Assembly (NCBI RefSeq): GCF_008039555.1 | Contig: NZ_VDUW01000010.1 | Span: 38,901 to 102,900 of the forward strand | DNA from: Cerasibacillus terrae | GTDB taxonomy: Bacteria > Bacillota > Bacilli > Bacillales > Amphibacillaceae | Reading direction: 5' to 3' | Length of the DNA: 64,000 nucleotides | Part shown: piece by piece, positions 55,834 to 64,000 of the stretch | How the letters are laid out: each line of letters opens with the position of its first letter | How positions within the stretch are numbered: position 1 is the stretch's first letter | Program-made: the position numbers and the translations under genes | Notes under the pieces: generated by a model | Seen by the model: only the letters and a program-made list of their open reading frames with translations | Told to the model about the DNA's origin: nothing | Databases searched by the model: none

Positions 55834-55880
55834 TTGCAATAACCTGTCATATCATATATACTATTTGATAACGATTATCA
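55834..55880 (+). promoter_or_regulatory. Nitroreductase promoter with Fur-like box
   Basis: TTGCAA (55834-55839), a 17-base spacer and TATACT (55857-55862) are followed by TGATAACGATTATCA (55866-55880). That matches the 7-1-7 Fur consensus at 13 of 14 fixed bases. The box covers the expected transcription start. PerR or Zur boxes are similar, so the regulator is inferred. Confidence 0.75.
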
Positions 55881-55912
55881 ATTAGAAGACATGTTATGAA
55901 AGGAGAAAAAAG

Positions 55913-56473
55913 ATGGATACAACGGAAAAAAAATCCAGTATTGCTGAAATTATTCGGGAAAGGCGTTCCGTTAAAAAAGGATACACGAATAAAGAAGTAA
56001 AAAAAGAACTTGTATTGGATTTACTAAATGATGCTATTTATGCACCTACCCATGGAAACAGACAACCATGGCGGTTTATTTTTGTCGGGCAAGATCAATT
56101 ACCCTATTTCGCTGAAAAAGTATCTCGCACCTATCCAGAAGAAAGTCAAGAAAATCGTAGGCAATACTTAATGGAGCCAAATGCCATATTAGTCGTTATT
56201 ATGGAAGCACCACCATTACCAAAACAATGGGACGAAAACTTCGGTGCCGTTTCAAGCATGATTCAAAATTTATGGCTTTTAGCATGGGAAAAACAACTTG
56301 GTATGGTTTGGAAAACAAACCCACATATTTATAACGAAAAAGTAAAAGAGTTATTAGATGTGCAAGAACATGAAAAAATAGTAGGATTCATACACCTAGG
56401 CTATTTTGATGAAATACCAGCTGATAAAGGGAGAGTTTCAGCCGAAGAAAAATTCACCGTATACAAAGGATAG
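55913..56473 (+). CDS. Nitroreductase-family flavoprotein
   Basis: A 186-residue FMN-dependent oxidoreductase of the nitroreductase fold. The FMN-phosphate motif RERRSVKKGYTN (residues 15-26), APTHGNRQPWRFIFVG (about 46-61) and the later GMVWKTNP / GFIHLGYFDE are typical. It is about the length of Bacillus YdjA/YfhC-type proteins. The natural substrate is unknown. AAAGGAG precedes the ATG. A Fur-like box over its promoter suggests a role in iron or oxidative metabolism. Confidence 0.85.
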   Translation: MDTTEKKSSIAEIIRERRSVKKGYTNKEVKKELVLDLLNDAIYAPTHGNRQPWRFIFVGQDQLPYFAEKVSRTYPEESQENRRQYLMEPNAILVVIMEAPPLPKQWDENFGAVSSMIQNLWLLAWEKQLGMVWKTNPHIYNEKVKELLDVQEHEKIVGFIHLGYFDEIPADKGRVSAEEKFTVYKG

Positions 56474-56865
56474 AAACCTGTAGATACATTTCTGAAATAG
56501 CAAAAGAATACAATTACCCTAATCAAAACAGCTGATAGCATGTGGAAGTTTTCTCATTCACATGCTATTTTTTGTTTAAAAATAACATGAATGATTACGA
56601 TTTATTTAACAATTGATTTCAGATATGTAGTGCCTACTTATATATATTTCAAATAACAAGATGGACCCTTCCACCGACACCATGCTAGTTTCGTCCTTCA
56701 TTCCCCTTATGATAATTTATTCATCCCTTGAAAAGGAATTACTTAATAAAATAGATATACAATTTTCCATTTTTTTCTTTATCTTAAGTACCGTATAAAA
56801 TTGATAAAAAACACAAAACTAACATGTATATATTCCTATATCAAATAAGAAAGAGGTGGAAAAAA
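56474..56865. other. Gene-free stretch between the nitroreductase gene and yuzA
   Basis: These 392 bases contain the nitroreductase terminator at 56533-56576. AT-rich sequence with no convincing reading frame, repeat or riboswitch follows. The yuzA promoter must be near the end, but no clear -35/-10 pair stands out. Confidence 0.6.
56533..56576 (+). terminator. Terminator of the nitroreductase gene
   Basis: ATAGCATGTG (56535-56544) pairs perfectly with CACATGCTAT (56559-56568), followed by TTTTTTG. Confidence 0.85.
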
Positions 56866-57180
56866 TTGACTGCATTCCAACGTATTGCCTTAATCCTTGT
56901 CATCATTGGTGCATTAAATTGGGGATTGATTGGATTTTTTAATTTTGATTTTATTGCTGGAGCCTTTGGTGGACAAGATACTGCTTTAGCACGAATTTTA
57001 TATGGTATTGTTGGGCTAAGTGGCTTGGTTGTCATTCCATTATTATTTGAACGTGCCAATAATGTAACCGATGACGATTATCTAGATGCAAATCATACAT
57101 TAAAATATGGTACGGAGTTTAGTGAAGACAAATCATTAACAGGAGAAAACACAGTGGAGAATAACCGTGAAGACATATAA
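56866..57180 (+). CDS. yuzA: DUF378 membrane protein (YuzA-like)
   Basis: A 104-residue protein whose first part, RIALILVIIGALNWGLIGFFNFDFIAGAFG, is the DUF378 signature. A second helix (about residues 45-65) and an acidic tail follow; the tail is longer than in typical YuzA. The TTG at 56866 is chosen because GAGGTGG lies 6 bases upstream and the upstream codons do not fit the family. The function is unknown. Confidence 0.82.
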   Translation: MTAFQRIALILVIIGALNWGLIGFFNFDFIAGAFGGQDTALARILYGIVGLSGLVVIPLLFERANNVTDDDYLDANHTLKYGTEFSEDKSLTGENTVENNREDI

Positions 57181-57187
57181 CCAAATG

Positions 57188-57240
57188 AACAACTGTCCCA
57201 TCCTTTTATATAAACTAGGATGGGACAGTTGTTTTTGTAA
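57188..57240. terminator. Bidirectional terminator, yuzA / ddl
   Basis: AACTGTCCCATCC (57191-57203) pairs perfectly with GGATGGGACAGTT (57218-57230), with TTTTT after it on the plus strand. Confidence 0.87.
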
Positions 57241-57246
57241 AAATAA

Positions 57247-58347
57247 TTATTCCCAAACAGAACCCTTTAATGCTTTATTTTCCTGATGACGTTCCATTGC
57301 CAATTCAATTAACTTTGTAATTAAATCAGTATAAGAAATACCACTTACTTCCCAAAGCTTTGGATACATACTAATTTTCGTAAATCCTGGCAATGTATTA
57401 ATTTCATTAACATAAAGTTCATTGTTCTCTGTTAAGAAAAAGTCTACTCGTGCTAGGCCTTCACATTGTAAAGTTTCATAAGCATGGATTGCTGTTTCTT
57501 GTACCATTTTGATATGTTCATCAGGAAGATTTGCCGGTATAGATAACTCTGCACCTTTTTCATCGATATACTTCGATTCATAAGAATAAAAATCTGTCTT
57601 CGGTAAGATTTCTCCAGGTAAAGATGCCATTGGTTCATCATTTCCTAACACAGAACATTCAATTTCTCTTCCCTGTATTGTCTCTTCGACAACAATTTTA
57701 TGATCATATTGAAAAGCAAAATCAACTGCTGTCATAAATTCCTCTTCTGTAGATACTTTACTAATTCCAACAGAGGAACCTTGGTTTGCTGGTTTAACAA
57801 ATACAGTTTCCCCTAACTGTTCTACAACGGTTGAATAATCAATGTAATCTCTTTTCGCTTTTGTAAAAACGAATCCTTTTGCTACTTTAATTCCAGCTAT
57901 CTGTAGTAGTTTTTTGGCAATATCTTTGTCCATGCAAATAGAAGAACTAAGGACATTTGGACCAACAAAAGGGAGATTTATCAAACGCAACATCCCCTGT
58001 AAACTTCCATCCTCACCTAATGTACCATGGACAATCGGGAAGATAACATCTAACTTCTGCATCACTTCCGCTGTTTTAGCATGAATAAATGACTCTTCTG
58101 TTAAACCTGGAACAATACCAACAACATCTTCTGACTCGTTCAACTCAATCCGTTTTGGATCATCTGCATTCTTTAAATAAGAATCTTCGTCATATACATG
58201 CCAATTTCCATTTTTATCAATTCCAAGTAATGTCACAGCAAATTTTTCCTTATCAATTGCATCTACAATATTCTTTGCCGACTGTAATGAAACCTCATGC
58301 TCTGCTGACTTTCCACCAAAAATAATTCCTACCCGTATTTTCTTCAT
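57247..58347 (-). CDS. ddl: D-alanine--D-alanine ligase
   Basis: A 366-residue ATP-grasp enzyme joining two D-Ala for peptidoglycan precursors. It shows GIIFGGKSAEHEVSLQSAKN at the N-terminus, FPIVHGTLGEDGSLQGML near 103, PFVGPNVLSSSICMDKD, the ATP loop KPANQGSSVGISK near 188 and the C-terminal EINTLPGFTKISMYPKLW. The residue before KIS in the last motif is Thr rather than the Phe/Met/Thr seen across relatives, within normal variation. GAGAGG precedes the ATG. Confidence 0.95.
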   Translation of the reverse strand: MKKIRVGIIFGGKSAEHEVSLQSAKNIVDAIDKEKFAVTLLGIDKNGNWHVYDEDSYLKNADDPKRIELNESEDVVGIVPGLTEESFIHAKTAEVMQKLDVIFPIVHGTLGEDGSLQGMLRLINLPFVGPNVLSSSICMDKDIAKKLLQIAGIKVAKGFVFTKAKRDYIDYSTVVEQLGETVFVKPANQGSSVGISKVSTEEEFMTAVDFAFQYDHKIVVEETIQGREIECSVLGNDEPMASLPGEILPKTDFYSYESKYIDEKGAELSIPANLPDEHIKMVQETAIHAYETLQCEGLARVDFFLTENNELYVNEINTLPGFTKISMYPKLWEVSGISYTDLITKLIELAMERHQENKALKGSVWE

Positions 58348-58449
58348 TCTCTTTATCCTCTCTTTAAAACTAGGCTTATTGCCATCCTATTCAATAGGAA
58401 GCAAAAAGTAACCATTAAAATTCATCTACCTTTAAAATATCATGAAAAG

Positions 58450-58653
58450 TTATTTTCCTCTACTTCTTTTTGCTTGTAAATAATCTTTAAAGCTAATTTC
58501 TCCATTTTCCATGCGCTCTTCTAAAAGTTGTAAGGAATCTGGGGATGGATGTTTATCTGCACGAAAACGAATGAGGATATAAATCAAAACAGCAAAAACA
58601 AGAACGGCTAATAATATTTGTAGTGGAAGTGGAATAGACCAAAGAGCCAACAT
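58450..58653 (-). CDS. Small membrane protein with SHOCT tail (67 aa)
   Basis: One transmembrane helix (about residues 8-30) is followed by a short linker and a C-terminal SHOCT motif (LLEERMENGEISFKDYLQAK). SHOCT modules are short oligomerisation or partner-binding tails; the function is unknown. The ATG at 58653 has GAGGTG 6 bases upstream. It faces away from cadCA, with its start about 195 bases from cadC. Confidence 0.72.
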   Translation of the reverse strand: MLALWSIPLPLQILLAVLVFAVLIYILIRFRADKHPSPDSLQLLEERMENGEISFKDYLQAKRSRGK

Positions 58654-58785
58654 GTATATCACCTCATTTCATTTTTTCTCCATTGTATTTATTTAAGCAT
58701 AATCAATAAGAAGTTTCTACCTTCAAAATCTTATCTAAAATGTGGAATAATACCGTGACATTCAAACATTCATATGACTATTTGA

Positions 58786-58834
58786 TTGACATAAAAAAAT
58801 ACACAGCATACAATATAATCAAATGAATATTTGA
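58786..58834 (+). promoter_or_regulatory. cadCA promoter and CadC-type operator
   Basis: TTGACA (58786-58791), a 17-base spacer and TACAAT (58809-58814) are followed by the inverted repeat TCAAATGAATATTTGA (58819-58834) at the start site. ArsR/SmtB repressors bind such AT-rich dyads. Confidence 0.8.
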
Positions 58835-58847
58835 GTGAGGTGTTAAA

Positions 58848-59222
58848 ATGAATAAAAGGCAAACCATTGATGATTCAAAACATACTTGTGATTCGTTTTG
58901 CTATGATGAAGAGATCGTTAATAAAATAAAGCCAAAAATAGAACAAATTAATGGGGTTGAACAAATTTTCAAAGCATTAGCAGACCCCACCCGTTTAAAA
59001 ATCGCTTATGCGCTAACAATAGAAAAGGAATTATGTGTTTGTGATGTCGCACATATCATTGGAGCCACTAGTGCCACGGCTTCTCATCATCTACGTTTAT
59101 TACGAAATATGGACCTTGCGAAAAGTGAAAAAAAAGGAAAGCTCGTTTTTTATTCTTTAAAAGATGATCATGTTAGGCAGCTAATATATATCGCAATCAT
59201 TCACGCTAATGAGGAGGGATAA
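58848..59222 (+). CDS. cadC: CadC, ArsR/SmtB-family metal-sensing repressor
   Basis: A 124-residue winged-helix repressor. The metal-site Cys pattern is present: N-terminal Cys in [11 protein letters not shown] plus the ELCVCD motif (about residue 62) before the recognition helix [14 protein letters not shown]. Binding of Cd, Pb or Zn releases it from the operator upstream of its own gene. It is followed 2 bases later by cadA, so the pair forms a standard efflux unit. Confidence 0.92.
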   Translation: MNKRQTIDDSKHTCDSFCYDEEIVNKIKPKIEQINGVEQIFKALADPTRLKIAYALTIEKELCVCDVAHIIGATSATASHHLRLLRNMDLAKSEKKGKLVFYSLKDDHVRQLIYIAIIHANEEG

Positions 59223-59224
59223 AC

Positions 59225-61333
59225 ATGTCTAAACAACAACATACGTATCGACTCCAAGGTTTGTCATGTGCAAATTGTGCAGCTAAATTTGAAAAAAACA
59301 TTCGTGAAATTGATAGTGTTCAAGATGTGGAATTAAATTTCGGTGCATCTAAAATAACCGTACAAGGGGAAGCATCTATAGAACAGTTAGAAAAAGCCGG
59401 TGCTTTCGATGGAATTAAAGTATATACCGAAAACCAGCAATTAGAACGCAAAAAAGAACCCTTTTGGAAAAACAAAGATAATATACCTGCAATGATTTCT
59501 CTTATTTTTGTATTTACTGGTTATTTATCTTATTTTCTAATCGGGGAGAAACATATTCTAACAATTAGTTTATTTCTTCTTGCAATTGTTATTGGTGGGT
59601 ACAATATTTTTATAGAAGGATTTAAAAATTTAACTAAATTAGACTTCGATATGAAAACATTGATGACAATTGCCATTATTGGAGCAGCAATTATTGGAGA
59701 ATGGGGAGAAGCTGCTGTCGTCGTTTTCTTATTTGCTATTAGCGAGGCATTAGAAAGCTACTCCATTGATAAAGCACGCGACTCCATTCGTTCGTTAATA
59801 GATATCGCCCCAAATAAGGCGCTGATTAGAAGAGGAAACAGTGAAGTAGAACTAGATGTTGAGGAAATTCAAATTGGAGACATAATGCTTGTTAAACCCG
59901 GACAACGTATTGCCATGGATGGAGAAGTAATAAGCGGTGAATCTTCTATCAATGAAGCAGCTATAACAGGAGAATCCATTCCTGTTCATAAATTGACTGG
60001 AAATGAAATCTTTGCTGGCTCTATTAATGGAGAGGGTTTTTTAGAGGTAAGAGTAACGAAACATGTAGAAGATACTACTATTGCCAAAATCATTCATCTT
60101 GTAGAAGAAGCTCAAGCAGAGCGTGCTCCTTCACAGAAATTCGTGGATAAATTTGCAAAGTATTATACGCCAATGATTATGCTGATTGCCTTTTTTGTTG
60201 CAATTGGACCACCATTAATTGCTGGAGCATCTTGGAATACGTGGATTTATAGTGGGTTAGCGGTTCTTGTTGTAGGTTGCCCTTGTGCACTGGTCATTTC
60301 CACCCCGGTTGCAATTGTTACAGCAATTGGAAATGCCGCTAGAAAAGGTGTACTCATTAAAGGTGGAGTACATTTAGAAGAAACTGGACATTTACAAGCA
60401 ATTGCATTTGATAAAACTGGCACATTAACAGAAGGAAAACCACATGTAACAGATGTAATTTCAATAAAAAATGGTGAAGAAAAGAAAATTCTATCAATTG
60501 CCAATGCTATTGAAGTTTTTTCCCAGCATCCATTAGCAACAGCTATTACACATAAAGCAACAGAAGAAAAAGCAACATATTATACTGCTGAAAAATTCCA
60601 ATCCATTACTGGTAAAGGAGCAAAAGCAACCATTAATGACACGGAATACTTTGTTGGGAGTCCCGCATTTTTTGAAAAGGATCAATTGATACCTACTACA
60701 ATCCAAGAAAAAATAAGAGCCATGCAAGGAGACGGAAAAACAGTAACATTACTTGGCACAAAAAAAGATATCCTCGGATTAATTGCTGTTGCAGATCAGG
60801 TACGAACAAGTAGTAAAGATGTTATTCAAAGATTACACCAATTAGGAATTAAAAACACCATTATGTTAACGGGTGACAACCATAAAACAGGAAAAGCTAT
60901 TGGAAATCAGTTGGGTATAACTGAAGTAAAGGCAGAGCTCATGCCTGATGAGAAGTTAAATATTATAAAACAGCTTGAACAACGACATGGTAAAACTGCT
61001 ATGGTCGGTGATGGAATTAATGATGCACCCGCTCTCGCTGGAGCATCTGTCGGAATTGCTATGGGTGGAGCTGGTACAGATGCGGCCTTAGAAACAGCAG
61101 ACATCGCGTTAATGGGAGATGATTTAGAAAAGCTTCCATTTACGATTGCCCTTAGCCGGAAAGCATTAACAATTATTAAACAAAATATCTCCTTTGCATT
61201 GGGATTAAAACTCATTGCCTTATTATTAGTGATTCCAGGGTGGCTCACACTATGGATTGCTATTTTTGCCGATATGGGAGCGACCCTTCTTGTTACAATG
61301 AACTCTTTAAGACTTATTCGAACAAATAGTTAA
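59225..61333 (+). CDS. cadA: Cadmium/zinc/lead-exporting P1B-type ATPase CadA
   Basis: A 702-residue heavy-metal P-type ATPase. The N-terminal HMA domain has [13 protein letters not shown] (about residues 12-24); eight membrane segments follow. TGES is near 248, the metal-translocating CPC in [11 protein letters not shown] near 352, the phosphorylated Asp in DKTGT at about 396, and GDGINDAP near 594. The CPC motif and cadC context point to divalent soft metals (Cd, Zn, Pb). GGAGGG precedes the ATG. Confidence 0.95.
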   Translation: MSKQQHTYRLQGLSCANCAAKFEKNIREIDSVQDVELNFGASKITVQGEASIEQLEKAGAFDGIKVYTENQQLERKKEPFWKNKDNIPAMISLIFVFTGYLSYFLIGEKHILTISLFLLAIVIGGYNIFIEGFKNLTKLDFDMKTLMTIAIIGAAIIGEWGEAAVVVFLFAISEALESYSIDKARDSIRSLIDIAPNKALIRRGNSEVELDVEEIQIGDIMLVKPGQRIAMDGEVISGESSINEAAITGESIPVHKLTGNEIFAGSINGEGFLEVRVTKHVEDTTIAKIIHLVEEAQAERAPSQKFVDKFAKYYTPMIMLIAFFVAIGPPLIAGASWNTWIYSGLAVLVVGCPCALVISTPVAIVTAIGNAARKGVLIKGGVHLEETGHLQAIAFDKTGTLTEGKPHVTDVISIKNGEEKKILSIANAIEVFSQHPLATAITHKATEEKATYYTAEKFQSITGKGAKATINDTEYFVGSPAFFEKDQLIPTTIQEKIRAMQGDGKTVTLLGTKKDILGLIAVADQVRTSSKDVIQRLHQLGIKNTIMLTGDNHKTGKAIGNQLGITEVKAELMPDEKLNIIKQLEQRHGKTAMVGDGINDAPALAGASVGIAMGGAGTDAALETADIALMGDDLEKLPFTIALSRKALTIIKQNISFALGLKLIALLLVIPGWLTLWIAIFADMGATLLVTMNSLRLIRTNS

Positions 61334-61335
61334 AG

Positions 61336-61520
61336 ATGGAAAGGAGAAATGAATTAGGGTTTGTATTTACGGTGGTAAACTTGAGAAAGTATATCGCCAT
61401 AAACAGCAATCTAACTACAACTAATAAAAATAATCTAGAAAAAAAATGGTTCCAATCATTAAAAGATGATGATTGGAACCATTTTTAAGTTATATTTGAC
61501 TAGTTATGTCCAAACTCCTT
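61336..61520 (+). pseudogene. 3' remnant of a transposase (IS1182-like C-terminus)
   Basis: A 50-codon frame (61336-61488) ends in KKWFQSLKDDDWNHF. The element cut by the right window edge encodes a matching end, KKWFRAIFNAWNHF, on the other strand. The following DNA, through TGTCCAAACTCC (about 61509-61520), also matches the other copy's end (TGTCCCAGCCCC). Only the 3' part of the element remains. The IS family is a guess. Confidence 0.6.
61440..61488 (+). terminator. Terminator hairpin downstream of cadA, inside the IS remnant
   Basis: AAAAATGGTTCCAATCAT (61442-61459) and ATGATTGGAACCATTTTT (61469-61486) form an 18-bp stem with T-run. A sister hairpin lies at 63904-63948. It probably ends cadCA transcription. 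Confidence 0.8.
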
Positions 61521-61521
61521 T

Positions 61522-61797
61522 TTACTTGTTTGTATTGTTTGCATCATATGCATTTCTGCGAATTTCACTTAAATATGCTTTAATATTTGGACAAGTGTCA
61601 CACGTATCATCTTTAAATTTTAAATATAATTCTTTATATTCTTCCTTTGTTATTTCACCTTTTTCAAGACTAGCTTGAAGCATATTAAGTCCTTTCTTTT
61701 CCTGCCTTTTATCTTTACGAATGATGATAACGACGGCAAGAATGGTAATCACAATCATGACAAGCCATAAAACCCCAAATTGATCTCCACCTTGCAT
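61522..61797 (-). CDS. Small membrane protein with SHOCT-type tail and CxxC motif (91 aa)
   Basis: One transmembrane helix (about residues 8-26) is followed by a charged stretch, a SHOCT-like motif (LNMLQASLEKGEITKEEYKELYLKF) and a tail with DDTCDTCPN, a possible metal or disulfide pair. The ATG at 61797 has GGGGG 7 bases upstream; an ATG at 61821 is possible. It is the second SHOCT-tail protein beside cadCA. The function is unknown. Confidence 0.7.
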   Translation of the reverse strand: MQGGDQFGVLWLVMIVITILAVVIIIRKDKRQEKKGLNMLQASLEKGEITKEEYKELYLKFKDDTCDTCPNIKAYLSEIRRNAYDANNTNK

Positions 61798-61977
61798 CCA
61801 AATGCCCCCATTTCCATTCATTTACTTACATTTATTTAACCATGATTACATGAAAAATGAAACTAACTCAACTCATATTTATCTTTCTTGTATCGCTTTA
61901 CAATCCATAAAATCATCGTTAAGATAGAGCTATATATGTAGGTACTAAAGTAGGAGTCAAGCACTGGGGAGCCAATT

Positions 61978-62032
61978 AAAGTGAAACTTCAATTAGCAGG
62001 GACCTTACAGCCAGTTAACCTGCGATAAATGT
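61978..62032 (+). repeat. Short copy of the dispersed GTGAAACTTCA element
   Basis: It begins AAAGTGAAACTTCAATTAGC and ends CAGCCAGTTAACCTGCG. It has the same two ends as the longer copy at 53405-53555 but without the middle hairpins. It lies just upstream of lipM. Confidence 0.7.
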
Positions 62033-62054
62033 CACATATACTCGAGGGGGAAAT

Positions 62055-62870
62055 ATGTTGCAAGAAACGTGGAACATTCTAAAAACTGATTTTCACGAAG
62101 CATCTATTAATATGGCACTTGACGAAGCATTACTTCGTTGGCATAGTGAGGGAAAGATTCCACCAACATTACGTTTTTATGGTTGGTCAACTCCCACCTT
62201 ATCCTTAGGGCATTTCCAAAAAGAAAAGTCCATTCATTTTCCAGGTCTTGAAAAACATGGATGTCAACTTGTCCGAAGATTAACTGGTGGTAGTGCTGTT
62301 TTACATGATGATGAACTAACCTATAGTATTGTTGTATCAGAAAGTCATCCAAAAATACCTAAGACAATCCGTGAAGCATACCATGTGTTATCACAAGGAA
62401 TCAAGGTAGGTTATAAAAACTTAGGAATTGAGGCAGAATATTTTATTCCTGAGCGGAAAAAAGGTAAGAATCGAACAGCTGTCTGTTTCGAAAAACCAGC
62501 CTTTTACGAACTTGTTGTAGATGGAAAGAAAGTTTCTGGTAATGCACAGACAAGACAAAAAGGGGTCCTCTTACAGCACGGTTCCATTCCAATTACGATG
62601 AATGAAGATATGCTTTTTGATTTATTTGCATTCCCATCAGAAAGAAAACGTGAAGTAAATAGACGAGCATTTCGCCAAAAAGCAACTACTATTGAGCAAA
62701 TCACTGGAAAAAGATATACATATAAAGAAGTTCAAGAAGCATTTTATAATGGCTTTCAATCCTCACTTGGGGTATCTTTTAAGCCATTTGAATTGGATGA
62801 TAACCAGTGGGAAGAAGTGTATCAATTAGCAAAGGAAAAATATAAACAAACAATTCCTGTTCAACATTAA
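62055..62870 (+). CDS. lipM: Octanoyltransferase LipM (lipoate-protein ligase A fold)
   Basis: A 271-residue enzyme that moves octanoyl from acyl carrier protein to GcvH, the first step of lipoate synthesis in Bacillus. Key parts are [56 protein letters not shown], the catalytic Cys in [31 protein letters not shown] (about residue 147) and LQHGSI. The family's usual RRxTGGRAVLH has Ser instead of Arg (GGSAVLH). GAGGGGG precedes the ATG. lipA follows within 40 bases. Confidence 0.92.
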   Translation: MLQETWNILKTDFHEASINMALDEALLRWHSEGKIPPTLRFYGWSTPTLSLGHFQKEKSIHFPGLEKHGCQLVRRLTGGSAVLHDDELTYSIVVSESHPKIPKTIREAYHVLSQGIKVGYKNLGIEAEYFIPERKKGKNRTAVCFEKPAFYELVVDGKKVSGNAQTRQKGVLLQHGSIPITMNEDMLFDLFAFPSERKREVNRRAFRQKATTIEQITGKRYTYKEVQEAFYNGFQSSLGVSFKPFELDDNQWEEVYQLAKEKYKQTIPVQH

Positions 62871-62908
62871 TTTGCACGTTTATCATTGACCATAAAGGGG
62901 CGAATTCC

Positions 62909-63859
62909 ATGAAAAACAAAACAGAAATTTCAAGAAAACCAAAGTGGCTAAAAACGAAGATTAATACGAATAAATCATATAATGATTTAAAAAAAATAAT
63001 GCGTGAAAACAATTTAAATACGGTTTGTGAAGAAGCAAAATGTCCAAATATTTATGAATGTTGGAGTGAACGAAAAACAGCGACATTTATGATTTTAGGA
63101 GATACCTGTACAAGAGGTTGTCGCTTCTGTGCTGTTAAAACAGGTTTACCGAATGAGCTGGACTGGAACGAGCCAGAAAGAGTTGCCGATTCTGTTCAAC
63201 TAATGGGATTACGTCATGTTGTTGTTACTGCTGTTGCTCGTGATGATTTAAATGATGGTGGTGCAGCTGTTTTTGCTGAAACTGTTCGTGCTATCCGTAG
63301 AAAGAACCCAGCTTGTACAATCGAAGTACTTCCATCAGACATGAAAGGTGACTATGAAAGTCTACATACGTTAATGGATAGTAAGCCAGATATTTTTAAC
63401 CATAATATTGAAACAGTAAGAAGACTAACAAAACGTGTACGTGCACGTGCAACATATGATCGCTCTTTACAATTATTAAAACGTGTAAAATCAATCGCAC
63501 CAAATACACCAACAAAATCAAGTATTATGGTCGGATTAGGAGAAACAAAAGAAGAGATTATCCAAGCAATGGATGACCTTTTAGCACATGATGTTGACAT
63601 TATGACAATTGGCCAATACCTACAACCAACAAGAAAACACCTTGATGTTGTAAAGTATTACCATCCAGATGAATTTCTTGAATTAAAAGAAATTGCGCTT
63701 GAAAAGGGCTTTGAGCATTGTGAATCAGGACCACTTGTCCGTTCCTCTTACCATGCCGATGAACAAGTAAGCCAAGCAAGTGCACAACGTAGAATTAAGT
63801 ATATGAAGGGTTATGAAAAACAAGAGAATACTGAAGTAGACCCTTCTATTTTTTCTTAA
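62909..63859 (+). CDS. lipA: Lipoyl synthase LipA
   Basis: A 316-residue radical SAM enzyme that inserts two sulfurs into protein-bound octanoyl groups. The auxiliary cluster Cys are in [12 protein letters not shown] (about residues 41-52), the radical SAM cluster in CTRGCRFC (about 67-74), and the C-terminal Ser of the family in [19 protein letters not shown] lies upstream of the ATG. It pairs functionally and by position with lipM. Its stop is 5 bases from the end of an IS transposase frame on the opposite strand. Confidence 0.96.
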   Translation: MKNKTEISRKPKWLKTKINTNKSYNDLKKIMRENNLNTVCEEAKCPNIYECWSERKTATFMILGDTCTRGCRFCAVKTGLPNELDWNEPERVADSVQLMGLRHVVVTAVARDDLNDGGAAVFAETVRAIRRKNPACTIEVLPSDMKGDYESLHTLMDSKPDIFNHNIETVRRLTKRVRARATYDRSLQLLKRVKSIAPNTPTKSSIMVGLGETKEEIIQAMDDLLAHDVDIMTIGQYLQPTRKHLDVVKYYHPDEFLELKEIALEKGFEHCESGPLVRSSYHADEQVSQASAQRRIKYMKGYEKQENTEVDPSIFS

Positions 63860-63863
63860 TAAT

Positions 63864-64000
63864 TTAAAATTGGGGCTGGGACAAAACTAGCTCAAAATAG
63901 TATAAAAAATGGTTCCAAGCATTAAAAATTGCTCGGAACCATTTTTTTGTATGGTTATTTCCATCATCTATCATGGATTTGTTCTTTATGGCGGTAACCT
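63864..64000 (-). mobile_element. 3' end of an IS transposase, cut by window edge
   Basis: A minus-strand frame open from the window edge to a TAA at 63864-63866 ends in KKWFRAIFNAWNHF and then YYFELVLSQPQF. GGGGCTGGGACAAAAC at 63873-63888 is the probable terminal repeat. It matches the decayed copy at 61336-61520. The IS1182-like assignment is from memory of such C-termini. Confidence 0.6.
63900..63950. terminator. Terminator hairpin after lipA, within the IS end
   Basis: AAAAAATGGTTCCAAGCA pairs with TGCTCGGAACCATTTTTTT with one mismatch, giving T-runs on both strands. It is the sister of the hairpin at 61440-61488. Confidence 0.8.

Overview
The window looks like a chromosomal segment of a low-GC, Gram-positive, endospore-forming member of the Bacillaceae. 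Nearly every gene has a recognisable Bacillus subtilis-type counterpart, Shine-Dalgarno sequences are strong (AAGGAGG type), TTG and GTG starts are common, and Rho-independent terminators end most units. An EhuABCD-type ectoine/hydroxyectoine uptake operon and the dispersed intergenic repeats suggest a halotolerant genus such as Oceanobacillus or Virgibacillus. That placement is an inference and was not tested. I see no rRNA, tRNA, prophage or CRISPR array.

Layout. 1-6.2 kb: the CssRS-type secretion-stress two-component pair (kinase cut by the window edge) diverges from an HtrA-type protease. Then come a YteA-type zinc-finger protein, a YkwC-like dehydrogenase, a methyltransferase with a small partner, a cold-shock protein, and an unknown small exported protein behind a textbook promoter and Fur box. 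6.3-11.1 kb: glycerol uptake and phosphorylation (glpFK, with a GlpP-type antitermination leader and a cre-like site) followed by the PTS-dependent dihydroxyacetone kinase dhaKLM. 11.1-15.1 kb: an ASCH protein, trhO, and a drug/metabolite-type exporter divergent from a LysR regulator. 15.1-18.5 kb: a polar amino-acid-type ABC importer with an M20 amidohydrolase. 18.7-24.1 kb: a glycerol-3-phosphate ABC importer (ugpBAEC type) with a glycerophosphodiesterase. 24.2-30 kb: proS with its T-box leader, a GNAT enzyme, a CoA-type Nudix hydrolase, pdxK, a DUF456 protein and an MhqO-like dioxygenase. 30-31.1 kb: a decayed IS element carrying a palindromic repeat, and a very small ytzI-type gene.

31.1-34.3 kb: ehuBCDA. 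34.3-40.7 kb: murB, a SurA-N lipoprotein, and petrobactin-type iron uptake (yclNOP behind a Fur box, with yclQ as a separate unit behind a possible 16-residue leader peptide). 40.8-46.5 kb: a DsbA-family oxidoreductase, type 2 IPP isomerase, and a MoxR ATPase divergent from DUF58 and DUF4129 membrane proteins. 46.5-55.6 kb: an MBL-fold hydrolase, 3-methyladenine glycosylase, a two-domain sulfurtransferase, pepT, a VanY-type carboxypeptidase, a degenerate rhodanese, an HD protein, DUF2269, a cupin and an orphan EIIC-type transporter. 55.9-64 kb: a Fur-box nitroreductase, yuzA, ddl, cadCA flanked by two SHOCT-tailed small membrane proteins, lipM-lipA, and the 3' end of a transposase cut by the window edge.

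Functional themes are glycerol, glycerol-3-phosphate and dihydroxyacetone use feeding one triose-phosphate pool; iron acquisition with three Fur-like boxes; osmoprotectant uptake; metal efflux; and envelope quality control. The most unusual non-coding content is two exact-period tandem arrays (3 x 52 bp at 14.95 kb, 7 x 51 bp at 49.2 kb) and a decayed relative at 35.5 kb. Their units share a hairpin-like design closed by GACC/GGTC-type pairs. A dispersed GTGAAACTTCA element also occurs three times. No complete novel defence or biosynthetic system is evident. The best candidates for something undescribed are the Fur-controlled small exported protein and the hairpin repeat families.
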